Origin: Nocardioides insulae DSM 17944
GTDB taxonomy: Bacteria > Actinomycetota > Actinomycetes > Propionibacteriales > Nocardioidaceae
Reading direction: 5' to 3'
DNA: 64,000 bases
Assembly (NCBI RefSeq): GCF_000422825.1
Contig: NZ_AUGU01000015.1
Span: 192,909 to 256,908, forward strand
A model generated the notes under the pieces. The model was not told where the DNA came from and did no database searches. It worked only from the letters and a program-made list of their open reading frames with translations. Shown piece after piece: positions 33,872 through 43,072 of the stretch (its first letter is position 1; the number at the start of each line of letters is the position of its first letter). The position numbers and the translations under genes are program-made.

Positions 33872-35844
33872 GGCTCCACGCTAGCCGCACCAGGAGCGGA
33901 TCCGCTGGTGCCGGACCGGCTCGCGGTCGGCCGGGACGTGGCGCTGAACACACGGAAGTCCTGGCGGGCGTTGAACCGGCTGCCAGGGATCGACGGCATG
34001 CCGAGCACGTCGGTGACCAGATTCGCGACGACGCCGACCCGGATCGGCTGCCGCGGCGAGCGGTACGTCGGACGGGCCCGGCCAGGGTTGCGGTAGCCCG
34101 GGTTGAGGGCGTACAGGTCGGCTCCGCGGGGTACGCCGGCGCCCCAGACCACCATCGGGACGGTGTAGTTGCCCCGCAGCCCGGGACGCTGGTTGCCACG
34201 ACCCACCCCGCCGGAGTCACCGACCACCACCAGCAGCGTGCTGCGGGACAGTTTCGGACGGCTCCGGACGGTGCGCACGATCCCGCCGATCCGACGGTCG
34301 GTCTGCTTGAGTGCGCGGACGTAGGCACGGCTGCGGTAGCCGCGCTGGGCACCCACCCGCGCCGGAGAACCCAATTGGAGGACGGTGAGCGCCCGCCCCT
34401 TGCTGATCAGGTTGCTGCGGGCCGCACGGAAGGCCCGGGCGTCGTTGTCGGTCACCTTCGCGTTGGTGAACTTGCCGCGCCCGTTGTCGCGGCCGTAGGG
34501 ATCCCGGCCGCCGTACTGCCGGCCCCAGGAGCGGGTGTAGAGCCGGGCCCGCGGATCGCCGGAGAACAAGGAGGTGCCCCAGCCCAGGTTGTGCACCAGG
34601 TCGAAGACGCTCGACACGTAGCGGCCGGCCCGGCGATGCACGGTGGTGCCGGGATCGCGGTCCCGATCGATCCCGTGCCCCTGGGCGCGGGCCCGCACCC
34701 GGCGGCCGGTCAGCACGCTGGTGGCGTTGGGGAGCGCGGAGGTGCGCTCCACGGTGGTGCGGGCGTTGAGGGTGGAGGCGCCCTGTCGGCGCAGCGCGCT
34801 GAGGTTGGGGGTGCGGCGCGGGCTGAAGGACCGGGAGGGCAGTCCCTGCACGTCGACCACGACCACGCGGCGGATCGCCGTGCTCGGCGTGCTCGCGGAA
34901 CCGGCCACCGCGGCGGTGGCGAAGATCAGGGGGTGGTCGCTGGTACGGCGGACCAGGGGAGTGCGCAGCGCCTGGTAGCCGGTGAACCGGACGTCGTCGG
35001 TGCCCATCACCCAGTCGATGCGGACCGGCTGGGTCGGCGTACACGTGCCGCCGGGGACCTCGTGGTGGTAGCCACCGTTGGCCGACCGGAGGTCGGTGAG
35101 ATAGGTCATCGGGCAGTAGAAGTTGTCGCGATCGTTCATGTCGCCGGTCAGGAAGACCGGGATGTCGGGGTCGGCGGTCCGGAGCCGGTTGACCAGCGCC
35201 GCCTGGATCCGCTCGGCCCGGTCCCGCCACTGCTGGGCGTCGCCGTGGGTGTCGGCGGGATTGTGCGTGTTGAGCACCCAGATCCGCTGACCGGTACGAC
35301 GGTGCTGGAGTTGGACCAGCGGACGCGGCTTCATCCGGCCGCCGAAGTACGGCGCCTGATAGGTGGTCCGCTGGACCGGGATCCAGGTGCTCTTGCGCCA
35401 GGCGATCGAATTGACCTTGAGGTCTGGTGAGGCCGAGCGTCCCGGCCACACGCCCCACGAGCCGCTCTTGAGATCGGCGAAGGTCTTGTACTGCGTCGCC
35501 TGCATCTCCTGGAACCCGACCACGTCGAGCCGGGACTGCTCGATGAGCTGTGCCGTCCACCGCATCCGCTGGGTGCTCGAGGCCCAGCCGGGCCGGTTGC
35601 CGCCCGGTCTGGTGTGGCTGTGGCCGAGCACGTTGAACGTGGCGATCCGGAAGCTGGTGCCTGAGGCCGCCCCGGCCGTCGAGGCGGCGGCAGCGGCGAG
35701 CGACAGCTCCTCGGGTGCGTGCTCACCGGGCTCGGCGGGGGCGGCGGCGAGCCCGCCGAGCCCGGTGAGCACGAGTCCGAGAGCGGTGAGGGCGATCAGC
35801 GACCGGACGGCTCGGTGGGGGCGGGGGCGGGCATGGGAGGTCAT
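33868..35844 (-). CDS. Secreted EEP nuclease/phosphatase fused to an alkaline-phosphatase-like domain
   Basis: 658 residues. Signal peptide at about 1-37 (basic start, hydrophobic core, AAP). An EEP domain at about 65-320 has all catalytic motifs: TFNVLGHSHT, GFQEM, NTHNPADTH, GDMNDR, RIDWVMG and SDHP, plus two Cys (FYCP...GGTC) that could form a disulfide. A second domain at about 330-620 resembles type I phosphodiesterase/alkaline-phosphatase-like proteins (VVVVDVQG, PNATSVLTGR, NYTVPMVVWG), but the usual DHGG metal motif reads DSGG. Substrate is unknown. TAGCAT 8 nt before the ATG suggests a leaderless start. Confidence 0.75.
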   Translation of the reverse strand: MTSHARPRPHRAVRSLIALTALGLVLTGLGGLAAAPAEPGEHAPEELSLAAAAASTAGAASGTSFRIATFNVLGHSHTRPGGNRPGWASSTQRMRWTAQLIEQSRLDVVGFQEMQATQYKTFADLKSGSWGVWPGRSASPDLKVNSIAWRKSTWIPVQRTTYQAPYFGGRMKPRPLVQLQHRRTGQRIWVLNTHNPADTHGDAQQWRDRAERIQAALVNRLRTADPDIPVFLTGDMNDRDNFYCPMTYLTDLRSANGGYHHEVPGGTCTPTQPVRIDWVMGTDDVRFTGYQALRTPLVRRTSDHPLIFATAAVAGSASTPSTAIRRVVVVDVQGLPSRSFSPRRTPNLSALRRQGASTLNARTTVERTSALPNATSVLTGRRVRARAQGHGIDRDRDPGTTVHRRAGRYVSSVFDLVHNLGWGTSLFSGDPRARLYTRSWGRQYGGRDPYGRDNGRGKFTNAKVTDNDARAFRAARSNLISKGRALTVLQLGSPARVGAQRGYRSRAYVRALKQTDRRIGGIVRTVRSRPKLSRSTLLVVVGDSGGVGRGNQRPGLRGNYTVPMVVWGAGVPRGADLYALNPGYRNPGRARPTYRSPRQPIRVGVVANLVTDVLGMPSIPGSRFNARQDFRVFSATSRPTASRSGTSGSAPGAASVEP

Positions 35845-35852
35845 CGTGGGAG

Positions 35853-35858
35853 ATGCTA
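35853..35858 (-). promoter_or_regulatory. -10 hexamer TAGCAT, leaderless promoter of the EEP fusion gene
   Basis: On the minus strand TAGCAT is followed by 8 nt and ATG at 35844. It supports this start rather than a much longer upstream frame. Confidence 0.5.
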
Positions 35859-36042
35859 AGCGCTCCCGCGGGTGAACCCGGTGAGGTCGCGGTCCTCGGG
35901 AGCGGTCGGCCGGGTGCTCGGCATCGGTGTTCGGCGGCGGTGTTCGGCCGGTGCGGCCGGGTTGGTGGGCCGTGATGAAATGCAGGCTCCGGGCCGTGCC
36001 CGGGGTCAAGGAGTACACGCCGGACGGCAGCGAAGGAGCGAG

Positions 36043-37197
36043 ATGGGCACCACGGGTACCCCGCGTCCGCGCTGGCTCGACGTCGTGCTCGGTCTGGTCA
36101 TCCTCGCCCTGGTCCTGGCAGTGGTGATGGCGATGCGCTACTGGGGAGGAGAGCGGGGCGTGACCGCCGAGGAGGCCCCCGCCCCGCCCGCGACCGGTTC
36201 CTCGACGCCCACGGCTCCCTCCCAGTCCGCCCCCGCCCCGGTGTCGCCATCCGCGTCCGAGCCCGGCAGCCCCGCACCGAGTCCCACGACCGGTTCTACG
36301 ACCAGCCCCTCGGGCAGCCCCACGACCAGCCCGAAGTCGGGCAAGAACGGTGTCGACCGGCCGGGTCCGCCGCAGAGCCCGCAGCAACTGGCCTCGCAGG
36401 CGGCCAGCGACCTCGCGAAGGCGGCCGAGGACGCCGTCCCCGGGGAGGCGGCGTTCCGGATCGGCAACTTCAACGTGCTCGGCGCCTCCCACACCCGCAC
36501 GACCGGCAAGGCACCCGGCCGGCCCTCCGGGGCGATCCGGATGCGTTCCGCGGTGCGGTTGCTGGAGTCGCACCGCGTCGACGTGGTGGGGTTCCAGGAG
36601 TTCGAACCGGAGCAGTCCGAGGCCTTCGACCGGATCACCGGGGCGACCTGGGACTCCTTCCCCGGCACGAGCGGCGCGGCCGACGTACGCCGGACGATCG
36701 CCTGGCGTACCGACGTGTGGGAGATGGTGCGCACCACCACGGTGGCGATGCCCTACTTCAACGGCAACACCGTGCACTCCCCGGTGGTGCTGCTCCGTCA
36801 CCGGGATTCGGGGCGGGAGGTGTGGTTCGCCAACTTCCACCAGGCCGCCAACACCCGGCGTTTCCACAGCCAGGAGCAGAACCGGGACCAGGGGACCGCT
36901 CGGCAGGTGGCGCTGGTGCGCAGGCTGCACCAGGGCGGCACCCCCGTGGTGATCACCGGCGACATGAACGAGCGCGAGGAGTACTGGTGCACGATGTCGG
37001 CCGCGCTGCCGCTGGTCTCCGCCGACGGGAGCAGCCGCGACGTCGCGGGCTGCCACACTCCTGGGCGTACCTGGATCGACTGGATCGTCGGCACCCAGGA
37101 GGTGGGGTTCAGCGGCTATGTGCGTGACCGCGGGGCGCTGGCCAGGGCCGCATCCGATCACCCGTTGGTCTCCGTCACCGCCTTGGTGAGCCCGTGA
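36043..37197 (+). CDS. Membrane-anchored EEP (endonuclease/exonuclease/phosphatase) family protein
   Basis: 384 residues. One membrane anchor at about 12-29, a Pro/Ser/Thr-rich spacer to ~105, then an EEP domain. The catalytic set is intact: NFNVLGASHT, GFQEF, ANFHQAAN, GDMNERE, WIDWIVG and SDHP. The conserved Cys pair (YWCTMS and VAGC) is also present. It is a paralogue of the genes at 33868 and 46090. AAGGAG 5 nt before the ATG sets the start. It is divergent from the EEP fusion gene, with 198 bp between. Confidence 0.75.
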   Translation: MGTTGTPRPRWLDVVLGLVILALVLAVVMAMRYWGGERGVTAEEAPAPPATGSSTPTAPSQSAPAPVSPSASEPGSPAPSPTTGSTTSPSGSPTTSPKSGKNGVDRPGPPQSPQQLASQAASDLAKAAEDAVPGEAAFRIGNFNVLGASHTRTTGKAPGRPSGAIRMRSAVRLLESHRVDVVGFQEFEPEQSEAFDRITGATWDSFPGTSGAADVRRTIAWRTDVWEMVRTTTVAMPYFNGNTVHSPVVLLRHRDSGREVWFANFHQAANTRRFHSQEQNRDQGTARQVALVRRLHQGGTPVVITGDMNEREEYWCTMSAALPLVSADGSSRDVAGCHTPGRTWIDWIVGTQEVGFSGYVRDRGALARAASDHPLVSVTALVSP

Positions 37198-37385
37198 TCC
37201 GGCTCAGCGGGACTGCCCGGCCGGTCCACTCGGCCCAGCGGTCCAGGTCGGTCCAGATCGGCCGAGTCGGCTGCGGGATCGATGCCCCGACCGGCGCGGA
37301 ACGGCCTGTGCCTGCGTGACGCGAGTGTCCCTTGTGGTTCCTGGGACGGTTGCGTCCTCCCGGGATCGTGGGGACAGTGGAGGCC

Positions 37386-38649
37386 ATGGTGTCGCGACGA
37401 GCGCAGGTCCGCCCCCGCCACGAGCCCGACCTGCACGAAGCCCTGCCGCCCGCCGGTCGGCATCCGGTCGCGGTCGGGACGGCGGTGTTGACCGCCCTCC
37501 TGGTGGCGCTGGGGCTACTCACCGCCTCGGGTGCATCGGCCGGCGGGTTGCCGAACACCGCCGTGACGGCCACCGAGGCCCCCACCGTCTGGGCCCCCAT
37601 CGCTGGGATCGGTGCCGGAGCATCCGCGGCACGGGCCGGTGGCTACCGACCGGTGACGGGGGCGATGTTCAACAACCCGCTCGCCGGGCCCAAGGCTGAG
37701 CGCCGCCTGCTGGGCAAGATCCGGCGCGCGATCAACCACACGCCGCGTCGCTCCACCATCCGGATCGCGATCTTCTCCTTCGCCGACCCGACCATCGCGA
37801 ACGCACTGCTGCGCGCGCACCGGCGGGGAGTGCAGATCAAGCTGATCATGTCCGATGCCAACACCTACGGTCAGATGCGGCGGGTGATGCGGGTGCTGGG
37901 CACCGACCGGCAGAAGTCCTCCTTCGCCTACCAGTGCCGCGACAGTTGCCGCTCCACCGGCGGGCAGATGCACGCGAAGGTCTTCTCCTTCCGGCGCAGG
38001 GGAGAGGCGTTTCGTGACGATGGTCGGCTCGGTCAACCTGACCCGGCACAACGCGACCCACCAGTGGAACGACCTCTACACGGTCGCCGACCGGCGCGTG
38101 TGGCGGGCCTACAACCGCTGGTTCGCGCAACTCAAGGCCGACATCCCCCGCGCCGACCCGTACGTCGCCACCCGGGCAGGAGCCTCCCGGATCGACTTCA
38201 CCCCGATCGACCTGCGTCGGCATCCCGACCCGGTGCTGCGCGCGATGGGCCGGATCGGATGTACGGGCGGTACCAGCGTCGACATCGCCGCCTACGCCTG
38301 GAACGGGATGCGCGGTCGAGACATAGCCAAGCGGGTCGCCGGCCTGAGCCGATCCGGGTGTCGGGTGCGGGTGATCCTGGGCGAGGGCACAGGCTCGGCG
38401 GTCCGCAGCATCTTGACCAACAGCCGGGTCGGGCTGAAGCGCAGCCGGGTGCGCGGGGTGACGACGCACCAGAAGATGATGGTCGTGCGGGGCCGGATCG
38501 ACGGCGTACCGACCGGACGGGTGTGGACCGGATCGCACAACTGGAGCAGCCGGTCCGCCGCGCGTGACGACGTCTTCGTCGAGATAGCCGATCAGGGTGT
38601 CGTGACCCAGTACCAGCGCGGTTTCGCCCTCCAGTGGGCGAAGGGGTGA
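37386..38649 (+). pseudogene. Phospholipase D-like secreted protein, frameshifted
   Basis: Reading starts at ATG 37386 with a membrane/signal segment at about 30-50, then the PLD-like domain with AMFNNPLAG, TIRIAIFSFADPTIANALLRAHRRGV and HAKVFSF. Around 37995-38012 the homology moves to the +1 frame, continuing as FVTMVGSVNLTRHNATHQWNDLY up to the stop at 38649. The second HKD-type motif (HQKMMVV...GSHNWS) is intact in that frame. Corrected length is ~420 residues. One extra base, or two missing, explains it; a GGGG run at 37998-38001 also makes a sequencing indel possible. Confidence 0.7.
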
Positions 38650-38710
38650 ACTGGGCGACGCCGTGCCGGTGACGACCGGGGCGGAAGCGGCGTATCTCGG
38701 GCCCACCTCG

Positions 38711-38716
38711 TAGACT
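38711..38716 (+). promoter_or_regulatory. -10 hexamer TAGACT, leaderless promoter of the LicD/sulfotransferase operon
   Basis: TAGACT, 8 nt, then ATG at 38725. It would drive four genes to 42912. Confidence 0.55.
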
Positions 38717-38724
38717 CCACAGCC

Positions 38725-40299
38725 ATGCCGCTCTCCGAAATCCGCGTCGATGACGACGGGATCCACGCGCGGTCCCAACGCGATGCGGTGGTCGACGTCC
38801 TCTTCGACGGTCGACGCATCTTCTCCTATTGGGTCCAGCGCGACGGGGTCCGCCAAGGTCAGTCCTGGACCATGAGGTGGCCCGAGGCCCTGACCGACCA
38901 TCTGGACGGTGTGGTGGAGGTGACACTCACCGAGCACGCCTCCGGGGAGCAGCTCTTCTCCGAGGATGTTCGGCTCGGCAGCGGCGAGCAGCGCATCGAG
39001 TACGTCGACAGGGCGGGCCGGCCGCTCGCGCTGGACAAGTACTTCAAGCGCACCCACACCTTCGAGACCCGCAGCGATGAGCAGGTGCGTCCGCTCCTGG
39101 ACGCCATCGAGGAGGTGCTCGGCGCCCTGCATCGCATCGACGTCGGGGCCTTCGTCGCCTACGGCACGCTGCTCGGCGCGGTCCGCGGCGGTGCCCTGAT
39201 CGGGCACGACAACGACGCCGACCTCGGCTATGTCTCCGAGTACACCGAGCCGGCCGATGTGATCGCGGAGTCCTTCCGGATCCAGCGCCGGTTGATCGAA
39301 CTGGGCTACCCCGTGACGCGCTACTCCGGCCTGGCGTTCAAGGTCGACGTGGAGGAGAGCGACGGCAACATCCGCGGGCTCGACGTCTTCGGTGGGTTCA
39401 TGCGTGACGGTCAGCTCCACCTGATGGGTGAGATCCGGACACCGTTCCGCCGGGAGTGGATCTACCCGCTGGGCAGCACCACGCTGGAGGGGCGTGAGCT
39501 CGCGGCGCCGGCCGACACCGACCGGTTCCTCGCAGCGACCTACGGGCCGAACTGGCGTACGCCGGACCCTGCCTTCCACTTCGAGACCCCGACCTCCACC
39601 ACCCGGCGGCTCAACGGCTGGTTCCGCGGGATCCGGGTCGGCCGTGCGCTGTGGGACCGGATCTATGCCACCCCCTCCTTCGACCGGGTCCCGCGGGCCT
39701 CGGCGATCGCACGCGACATCGCCGACGAGATCGACGGGCCGGGCGTCGGCGGTTTCATCGACGTCGGCTGCGGCCGTGGCCGCGACGTGGGGCGGCTGAG
39801 CTCGCGCGGGGTGCCCTCGATCGGGTTCGACGTGCACCCGCGCGCCTTCCGCCTCCAGGCGGAGGAGCGTCGGGACAACCCGCTGGTGACCTACCGCACC
39901 TGCAACCTGCTCGAGGTGCGGCACGTCGTGGCCGCGATCGGCTACGCCGCAGCTCTGCCCGGCCCGCGGGTCATGCTGGCCAGGCATCTCCTCGAGGTCG
40001 TCCCCAGGGCCGCGCGGGCCAACCTCTACCGGATGGCCCGCACGCTGCTCACCGAGCCGGGCGACCGGATGCACCTGGAGTTCCTCACCGAGGAGGGGAG
40101 CGACGACTACGCCAGGTACCGTCATCTCGACACGCTCGACCCGGCCACCGTCCGGGCCGAGCTGGCCCGGGCAGGTGCCCGGGTCGTCCACGAGGCCCAG
40201 GCCCCGGTGTCCGACTCCCCGGGCGCCTCCCGAACCTGCCGGATGGTCGCCGTGTGGGCGACCGAAGCCGGCCCACGCGACCAGAATCGAGGACTCTGA
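38725..40299 (+). CDS. LicD-type transferase fused to a SAM-dependent methyltransferase
   Basis: 524 residues. After an ~85-residue beta-rich N-terminal region, residues ~125-290 show the LicD/fukutin pattern: FVAYGTLLGAVRGGALIGHDNDADLGY, a nucleotidyltransferase-fold metal site. LicD proteins transfer phosphocholine or related groups onto glycans. Residues ~335-510 form a class I methyltransferase with motif I FIDVGCGRGRDVGRLS. It is first in an operon with a coiled-coil protein and two sulfotransferases (TGATG overlap with the next gene). Glycan decoration is inferred. Confidence 0.75.
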   Translation: MPLSEIRVDDDGIHARSQRDAVVDVLFDGRRIFSYWVQRDGVRQGQSWTMRWPEALTDHLDGVVEVTLTEHASGEQLFSEDVRLGSGEQRIEYVDRAGRPLALDKYFKRTHTFETRSDEQVRPLLDAIEEVLGALHRIDVGAFVAYGTLLGAVRGGALIGHDNDADLGYVSEYTEPADVIAESFRIQRRLIELGYPVTRYSGLAFKVDVEESDGNIRGLDVFGGFMRDGQLHLMGEIRTPFRREWIYPLGSTTLEGRELAAPADTDRFLAATYGPNWRTPDPAFHFETPTSTTRRLNGWFRGIRVGRALWDRIYATPSFDRVPRASAIARDIADEIDGPGVGGFIDVGCGRGRDVGRLSSRGVPSIGFDVHPRAFRLQAEERRDNPLVTYRTCNLLEVRHVVAAIGYAAALPGPRVMLARHLLEVVPRAARANLYRMARTLLTEPGDRMHLEFLTEEGSDDYARYRHLDTLDPATVRAELARAGARVVHEAQAPVSDSPGASRTCRMVAVWATEAGPRDQNRGL

Positions 40300-40496
40300 T
40301 GGCCCTGGCCGACCTGAACCCGATCGCGCTCCAGCGGCGGATCACCGAGCTCGAGGCCGAGGTGCAGGAGTGCCGAGAGGTCAATCTGCGCGTCGCCGAG
40401 CTCACCGATCTCGTGACCGAGCTCATCGTCCCGCTGGTCAACGGCGACTCGGAGAAGGCCCGGGCGGTGCTGGACCGCTACCACGAGAGCCTCTGA
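40299..40496 (+). CDS. Small coiled-coil protein (DUF6752-like)
   Basis: 65 residues. Nearly the whole protein is an amphipathic helix with Leu/Ile/Val heptads (LQRRITELEAEVQECREVNLRVAELTDLV), followed by a short acidic C-terminus. ATG overlaps the stop of the LicD fusion gene (TGATG), and a sulfotransferase starts 2 nt after its stop. It is probably an adaptor or oligomerisation subunit for the neighbouring transferases; this is inferred from context. The DUF6752 assignment is from memory and tentative. Confidence 0.7.
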   Translation: MALADLNPIALQRRITELEAEVQECREVNLRVAELTDLVTELIVPLVNGDSEKARAVLDRYHESL

Positions 40497-40498
40497 GC

Positions 40499-41746
40499 GT
40501 GGCCCGGCGCGTCGTCGTCCACGTCGGTCTGCCCAAGACCGGCACCACGTACATCCAGTCGGTGCTGTGGCAGAACAGGGACCGCCTGGCCGAGCAGGGC
40601 ATCCTCTTCCCCGGGCGCAGCCGGCGCCAGCACATGCGCGCCAGCATGGTGGTCCGCGAGCACCCGGGCGTCGACTCCCGGGCCAAGGACGCCGCCCGTG
40701 CCTGGGACGACCTGGTCAGCGAGATCGCGGCCTGGCCGGGCACCGCGCTGGTGAGTCACGAGTTCTTCGGAGCCGCCACTGCCGAGCAGGCCGCACGAGC
40801 GCTCGGCCGGCTCCGCCGCCCCGCCCCGGCTGATCCCGAGCAGGGTGCCGAGCCGGCGTCCGCAGCCGGCCCCGCGGGTGCCGACGAGGCGGGCAGTGCG
40901 TACGGCGACCCGCCCGGTGAGGAGGCGGAGATCGACCTGGTGGTGACGGCCCGCGACCTGCTCACCATCACCACGAGCTACTGGCAGGAGTTCGTCAAGC
41001 ACGGCTTCGCCGGGCAGCCGCTCGCCGAGTTCCCACGGCCGGGCGGACCTGCCTTCGACGAGTGGGGCCCAGCCGTGCTCGACCTCGAGTCGGTCCTCCG
41101 TGCCTGGTCCGGCGGGCTTCCCCCGGAGCGGGTGCACGTGCTCGTCGTCCCGGGCCAGGACGCGCCGCGCACCTCGCTGCTCGACTCCTTCGCAGCGATC
41201 CTCGGCTTCGACACCCGCGGGGTCGACACCCAGCGGGCGAAGGAGAACACCTCCCTGGGCCTGATCGAGGCCGAACTGATCCGCCGGGTTGCTCCCCGCC
41301 TCGACGGATTCCGGGCCCCCCTGGACCGCGGGGTGTGGATCCGCGGCTACCTCGCGCACGACCAGCTCGTCCCACGCGCGGGAGAGCGCTTCCTGCCCCC
41401 GCCGGAGAGGATCGAGGAGCTCCGGAGGCGCTCGGTCGAGGCGGTCGGGTACGTACGCGACTCCGGGTTCACGGTGCACGGCGACCTCGACCGACTACTC
41501 GTGCCCGACGTGCTGCCCGCGACCCGCCAGGGCGAGGACGTCACCGACGCCGAACTCCTCGACGCCGCGACCGACACCATCGTCGGCCTGATGGAGGACG
41601 TCCGTCGCTACCGCAAGGAGACCAAGCAGTTGCGCAGGCAACTCGCGGCCCCGCCACCGCCGCCGCCGTCCCCACCGCCCAGCCGCTGGCACCGCCTGCG
41701 CGCCCGTCTCGGGCGCCGTACCGTCGAAGAAGGAGAGGGTCGATGA
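40499..41746 (+). CDS. Sulfotransferase family protein
   Basis: 415 residues. The PAPS 5'-phosphosulfate loop VGLPKTGTTYIQSVLW lies at about 9-24. The 3'-phosphate-binding Arg is in VTARDLLTITTSYWQEF near 145. A ~40-residue Ala/Pro/Glu-rich insertion at about 105-142 is absent from the neighbouring paralogues. The C-terminus carries GFTVHGDLDRLL and then a short coiled coil with a poly-Pro stretch. It is expected to sulfate a glycan or lipid. GTG follows the preceding stop by 2 nt and the gene overlaps the next by ATGA. Confidence 0.8.
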   Translation: MARRVVVHVGLPKTGTTYIQSVLWQNRDRLAEQGILFPGRSRRQHMRASMVVREHPGVDSRAKDAARAWDDLVSEIAAWPGTALVSHEFFGAATAEQAARALGRLRRPAPADPEQGAEPASAAGPAGADEAGSAYGDPPGEEAEIDLVVTARDLLTITTSYWQEFVKHGFAGQPLAEFPRPGGPAFDEWGPAVLDLESVLRAWSGGLPPERVHVLVVPGQDAPRTSLLDSFAAILGFDTRGVDTQRAKENTSLGLIEAELIRRVAPRLDGFRAPLDRGVWIRGYLAHDQLVPRAGERFLPPPERIEELRRRSVEAVGYVRDSGFTVHGDLDRLLVPDVLPATRQGEDVTDAELLDAATDTIVGLMEDVRRYRKETKQLRRQLAAPPPPPPSPPPSRWHRLRARLGRRTVEEGEGR

Positions 41747-42912
41747 CGCAACCGGCGTCTCCCCGCAAGCTGTACATCCACATCGGTCTGCAGAAGACCG
41801 GCACGTCCTACCTACAGCAGATCTGCTGGCAGTCGGTCGACGAACTGCGGCAGCAGGGCGTCGCGATGGTGCCCGGCACCAAGCTGCGCACGTTCTGGCT
41901 GATGCTCGACGTCTGTGGACGGGTACGCCGCTTCGACCCGCCGGCCGCCGGCCGCGCCGTCGATCGGCTGCCGGCCGCGTTGGCCGAGGCGTCGGCGTAC
42001 TCCGCGCTCATCACGGAGGAGTCCCTCGCCGGTGCGAAGGACGAGCAGATCGCACGCCTGGTGCAGGCCTGCGTCGGTCGGGAGGTGCACGTCGTCGTGA
42101 CCCTGCGCGACTTCGCCCGGCAGCTCCCCTCGGACTGGCAGCAGCGGCTCCAGTCCGGTGACGCCGAGACCTTCGACGACTACCTGGCGCGACTGCAGGC
42201 CGAGCAGGGGCGGCCCACCCAGATCTGGAAGCACAAGGACATCGCGGCGATCCTGAGCCGTTGGTCGCGACACGTGCCCGCGGAGCGGATCCACGTGGTC
42301 ACCGTGCCGCAGAGCGGTGCGGACCCCGAACTGCTGCTGCGCCGGTTCTGCCGGGTCCTCGATGTCGACCCCGGCGCGCTGAACGTCGTCACCGGACGCG
42401 CGAACAAGTCGCTACGGCACGTGCATGCCGAGGTCCTGCGCCGGGTCAACGCCGGCCTCCCGCGCAGGTCCTGGCGTCGGGACCTCTACGGCGACGTGGG
42501 CAAGCGCTTCTTCGCGGTCAAGGTGCTCGGTGAGGGCGGCGGCGAGAAGGTCAAGACGCCGACCCGCCTCGAGCCCTACTGCCGGGCCGTGGCCGAGGAG
42601 CAGATCGAGTTCATCCGCGGTGGAGGCTTCGACGTGGTCGGCGACCTGGAGGATCTCCGACCGGTGCCGGGGGCCTATTCGGATGCCGCCTACGCGCCCT
42701 CCGAACGGCAGGTCGCCGACGCGGCCACGAAGGCGCTCGCGGTGATCCTGGAGGACCGGATGAAGGATCGTCGCGAGCAGATCGCGGCGAACCGTCGCAA
42801 GGACCGGACCCCTCGGACCACGTCCGAGCGGGCTCGGCTGAAGGTGCGGCAGTCCGCCGTGACGGTGCGGGACCGGGCTCGCAACACGGTGGCGCGGTGG
42901 CGTGCGAGATGA
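41743..42912 (+). CDS. Sulfotransferase family protein
   Basis: 389 residues. The PAPS loop IGLQKTGTSYLQQICW lies near residue 13, and VTLRDFARQLPSDWQQRLQSG near 122 supplies the 3'-phosphate site. HVPAERIHVVTVPQSG is a block shared with the other sulfotransferases here. The C-terminal FDVVGDLEDL signature is followed by a basic coiled-coil tail. An AAGGAGAG ribosome site and ATGA overlap tie it to the preceding gene. It ends the LicD operon; a PLD-like gene with its own promoter follows. Confidence 0.82.
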   Translation: MTQPASPRKLYIHIGLQKTGTSYLQQICWQSVDELRQQGVAMVPGTKLRTFWLMLDVCGRVRRFDPPAAGRAVDRLPAALAEASAYSALITEESLAGAKDEQIARLVQACVGREVHVVVTLRDFARQLPSDWQQRLQSGDAETFDDYLARLQAEQGRPTQIWKHKDIAAILSRWSRHVPAERIHVVTVPQSGADPELLLRRFCRVLDVDPGALNVVTGRANKSLRHVHAEVLRRVNAGLPRRSWRRDLYGDVGKRFFAVKVLGEGGGEKVKTPTRLEPYCRAVAEEQIEFIRGGGFDVVGDLEDLRPVPGAYSDAAYAPSERQVADAATKALAVILEDRMKDRREQIAANRRKDRTPRTTSERARLKVRQSAVTVRDRARNTVARWRAR

Positions 42913-42935
42913 CGGTTCGACCCCTTCCCGTGCCA

Positions 42936-42941
42936 TAATCT
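42936..42941 (+). promoter_or_regulatory. -10 hexamer TAATCT, promoter of the second PLD-like gene
   Basis: This is the closest match to TATAAT in the window, 24 bp after the sulfotransferase stop, leaving a ~125-nt leader before the GTG at 43073. No good -35 is visible. Confidence 0.45.
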
Positions 42942-43072
42942 GGCGCTCGACAGGCCCATCCCCGGAGCACCTCGTGTGCTCCGTCTCGCAGCCAGAACTC
43001 GGTCGGCGGCGTGGGCCTCGCTCGTCCGACCTGGGCACGTCCGTGCCCGACACTCACTCTCCTGGGGGACCC

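Noticed and set aside
35845..37161. Upstream extension of the EEP-phosphatase fusion frame on the minus strand
   Set aside because: It would run antisense through the intact EEP gene at 36043. A signal peptide and leaderless -10 place the true start at 35844.
38014..38649. Separate short PLD-like gene starting at 38014
   Set aside because: It has no signal peptide or ribosome site, begins in the middle of the first HKD motif, and continues the homology of the upstream frame, so it is the second part of a frameshifted gene.
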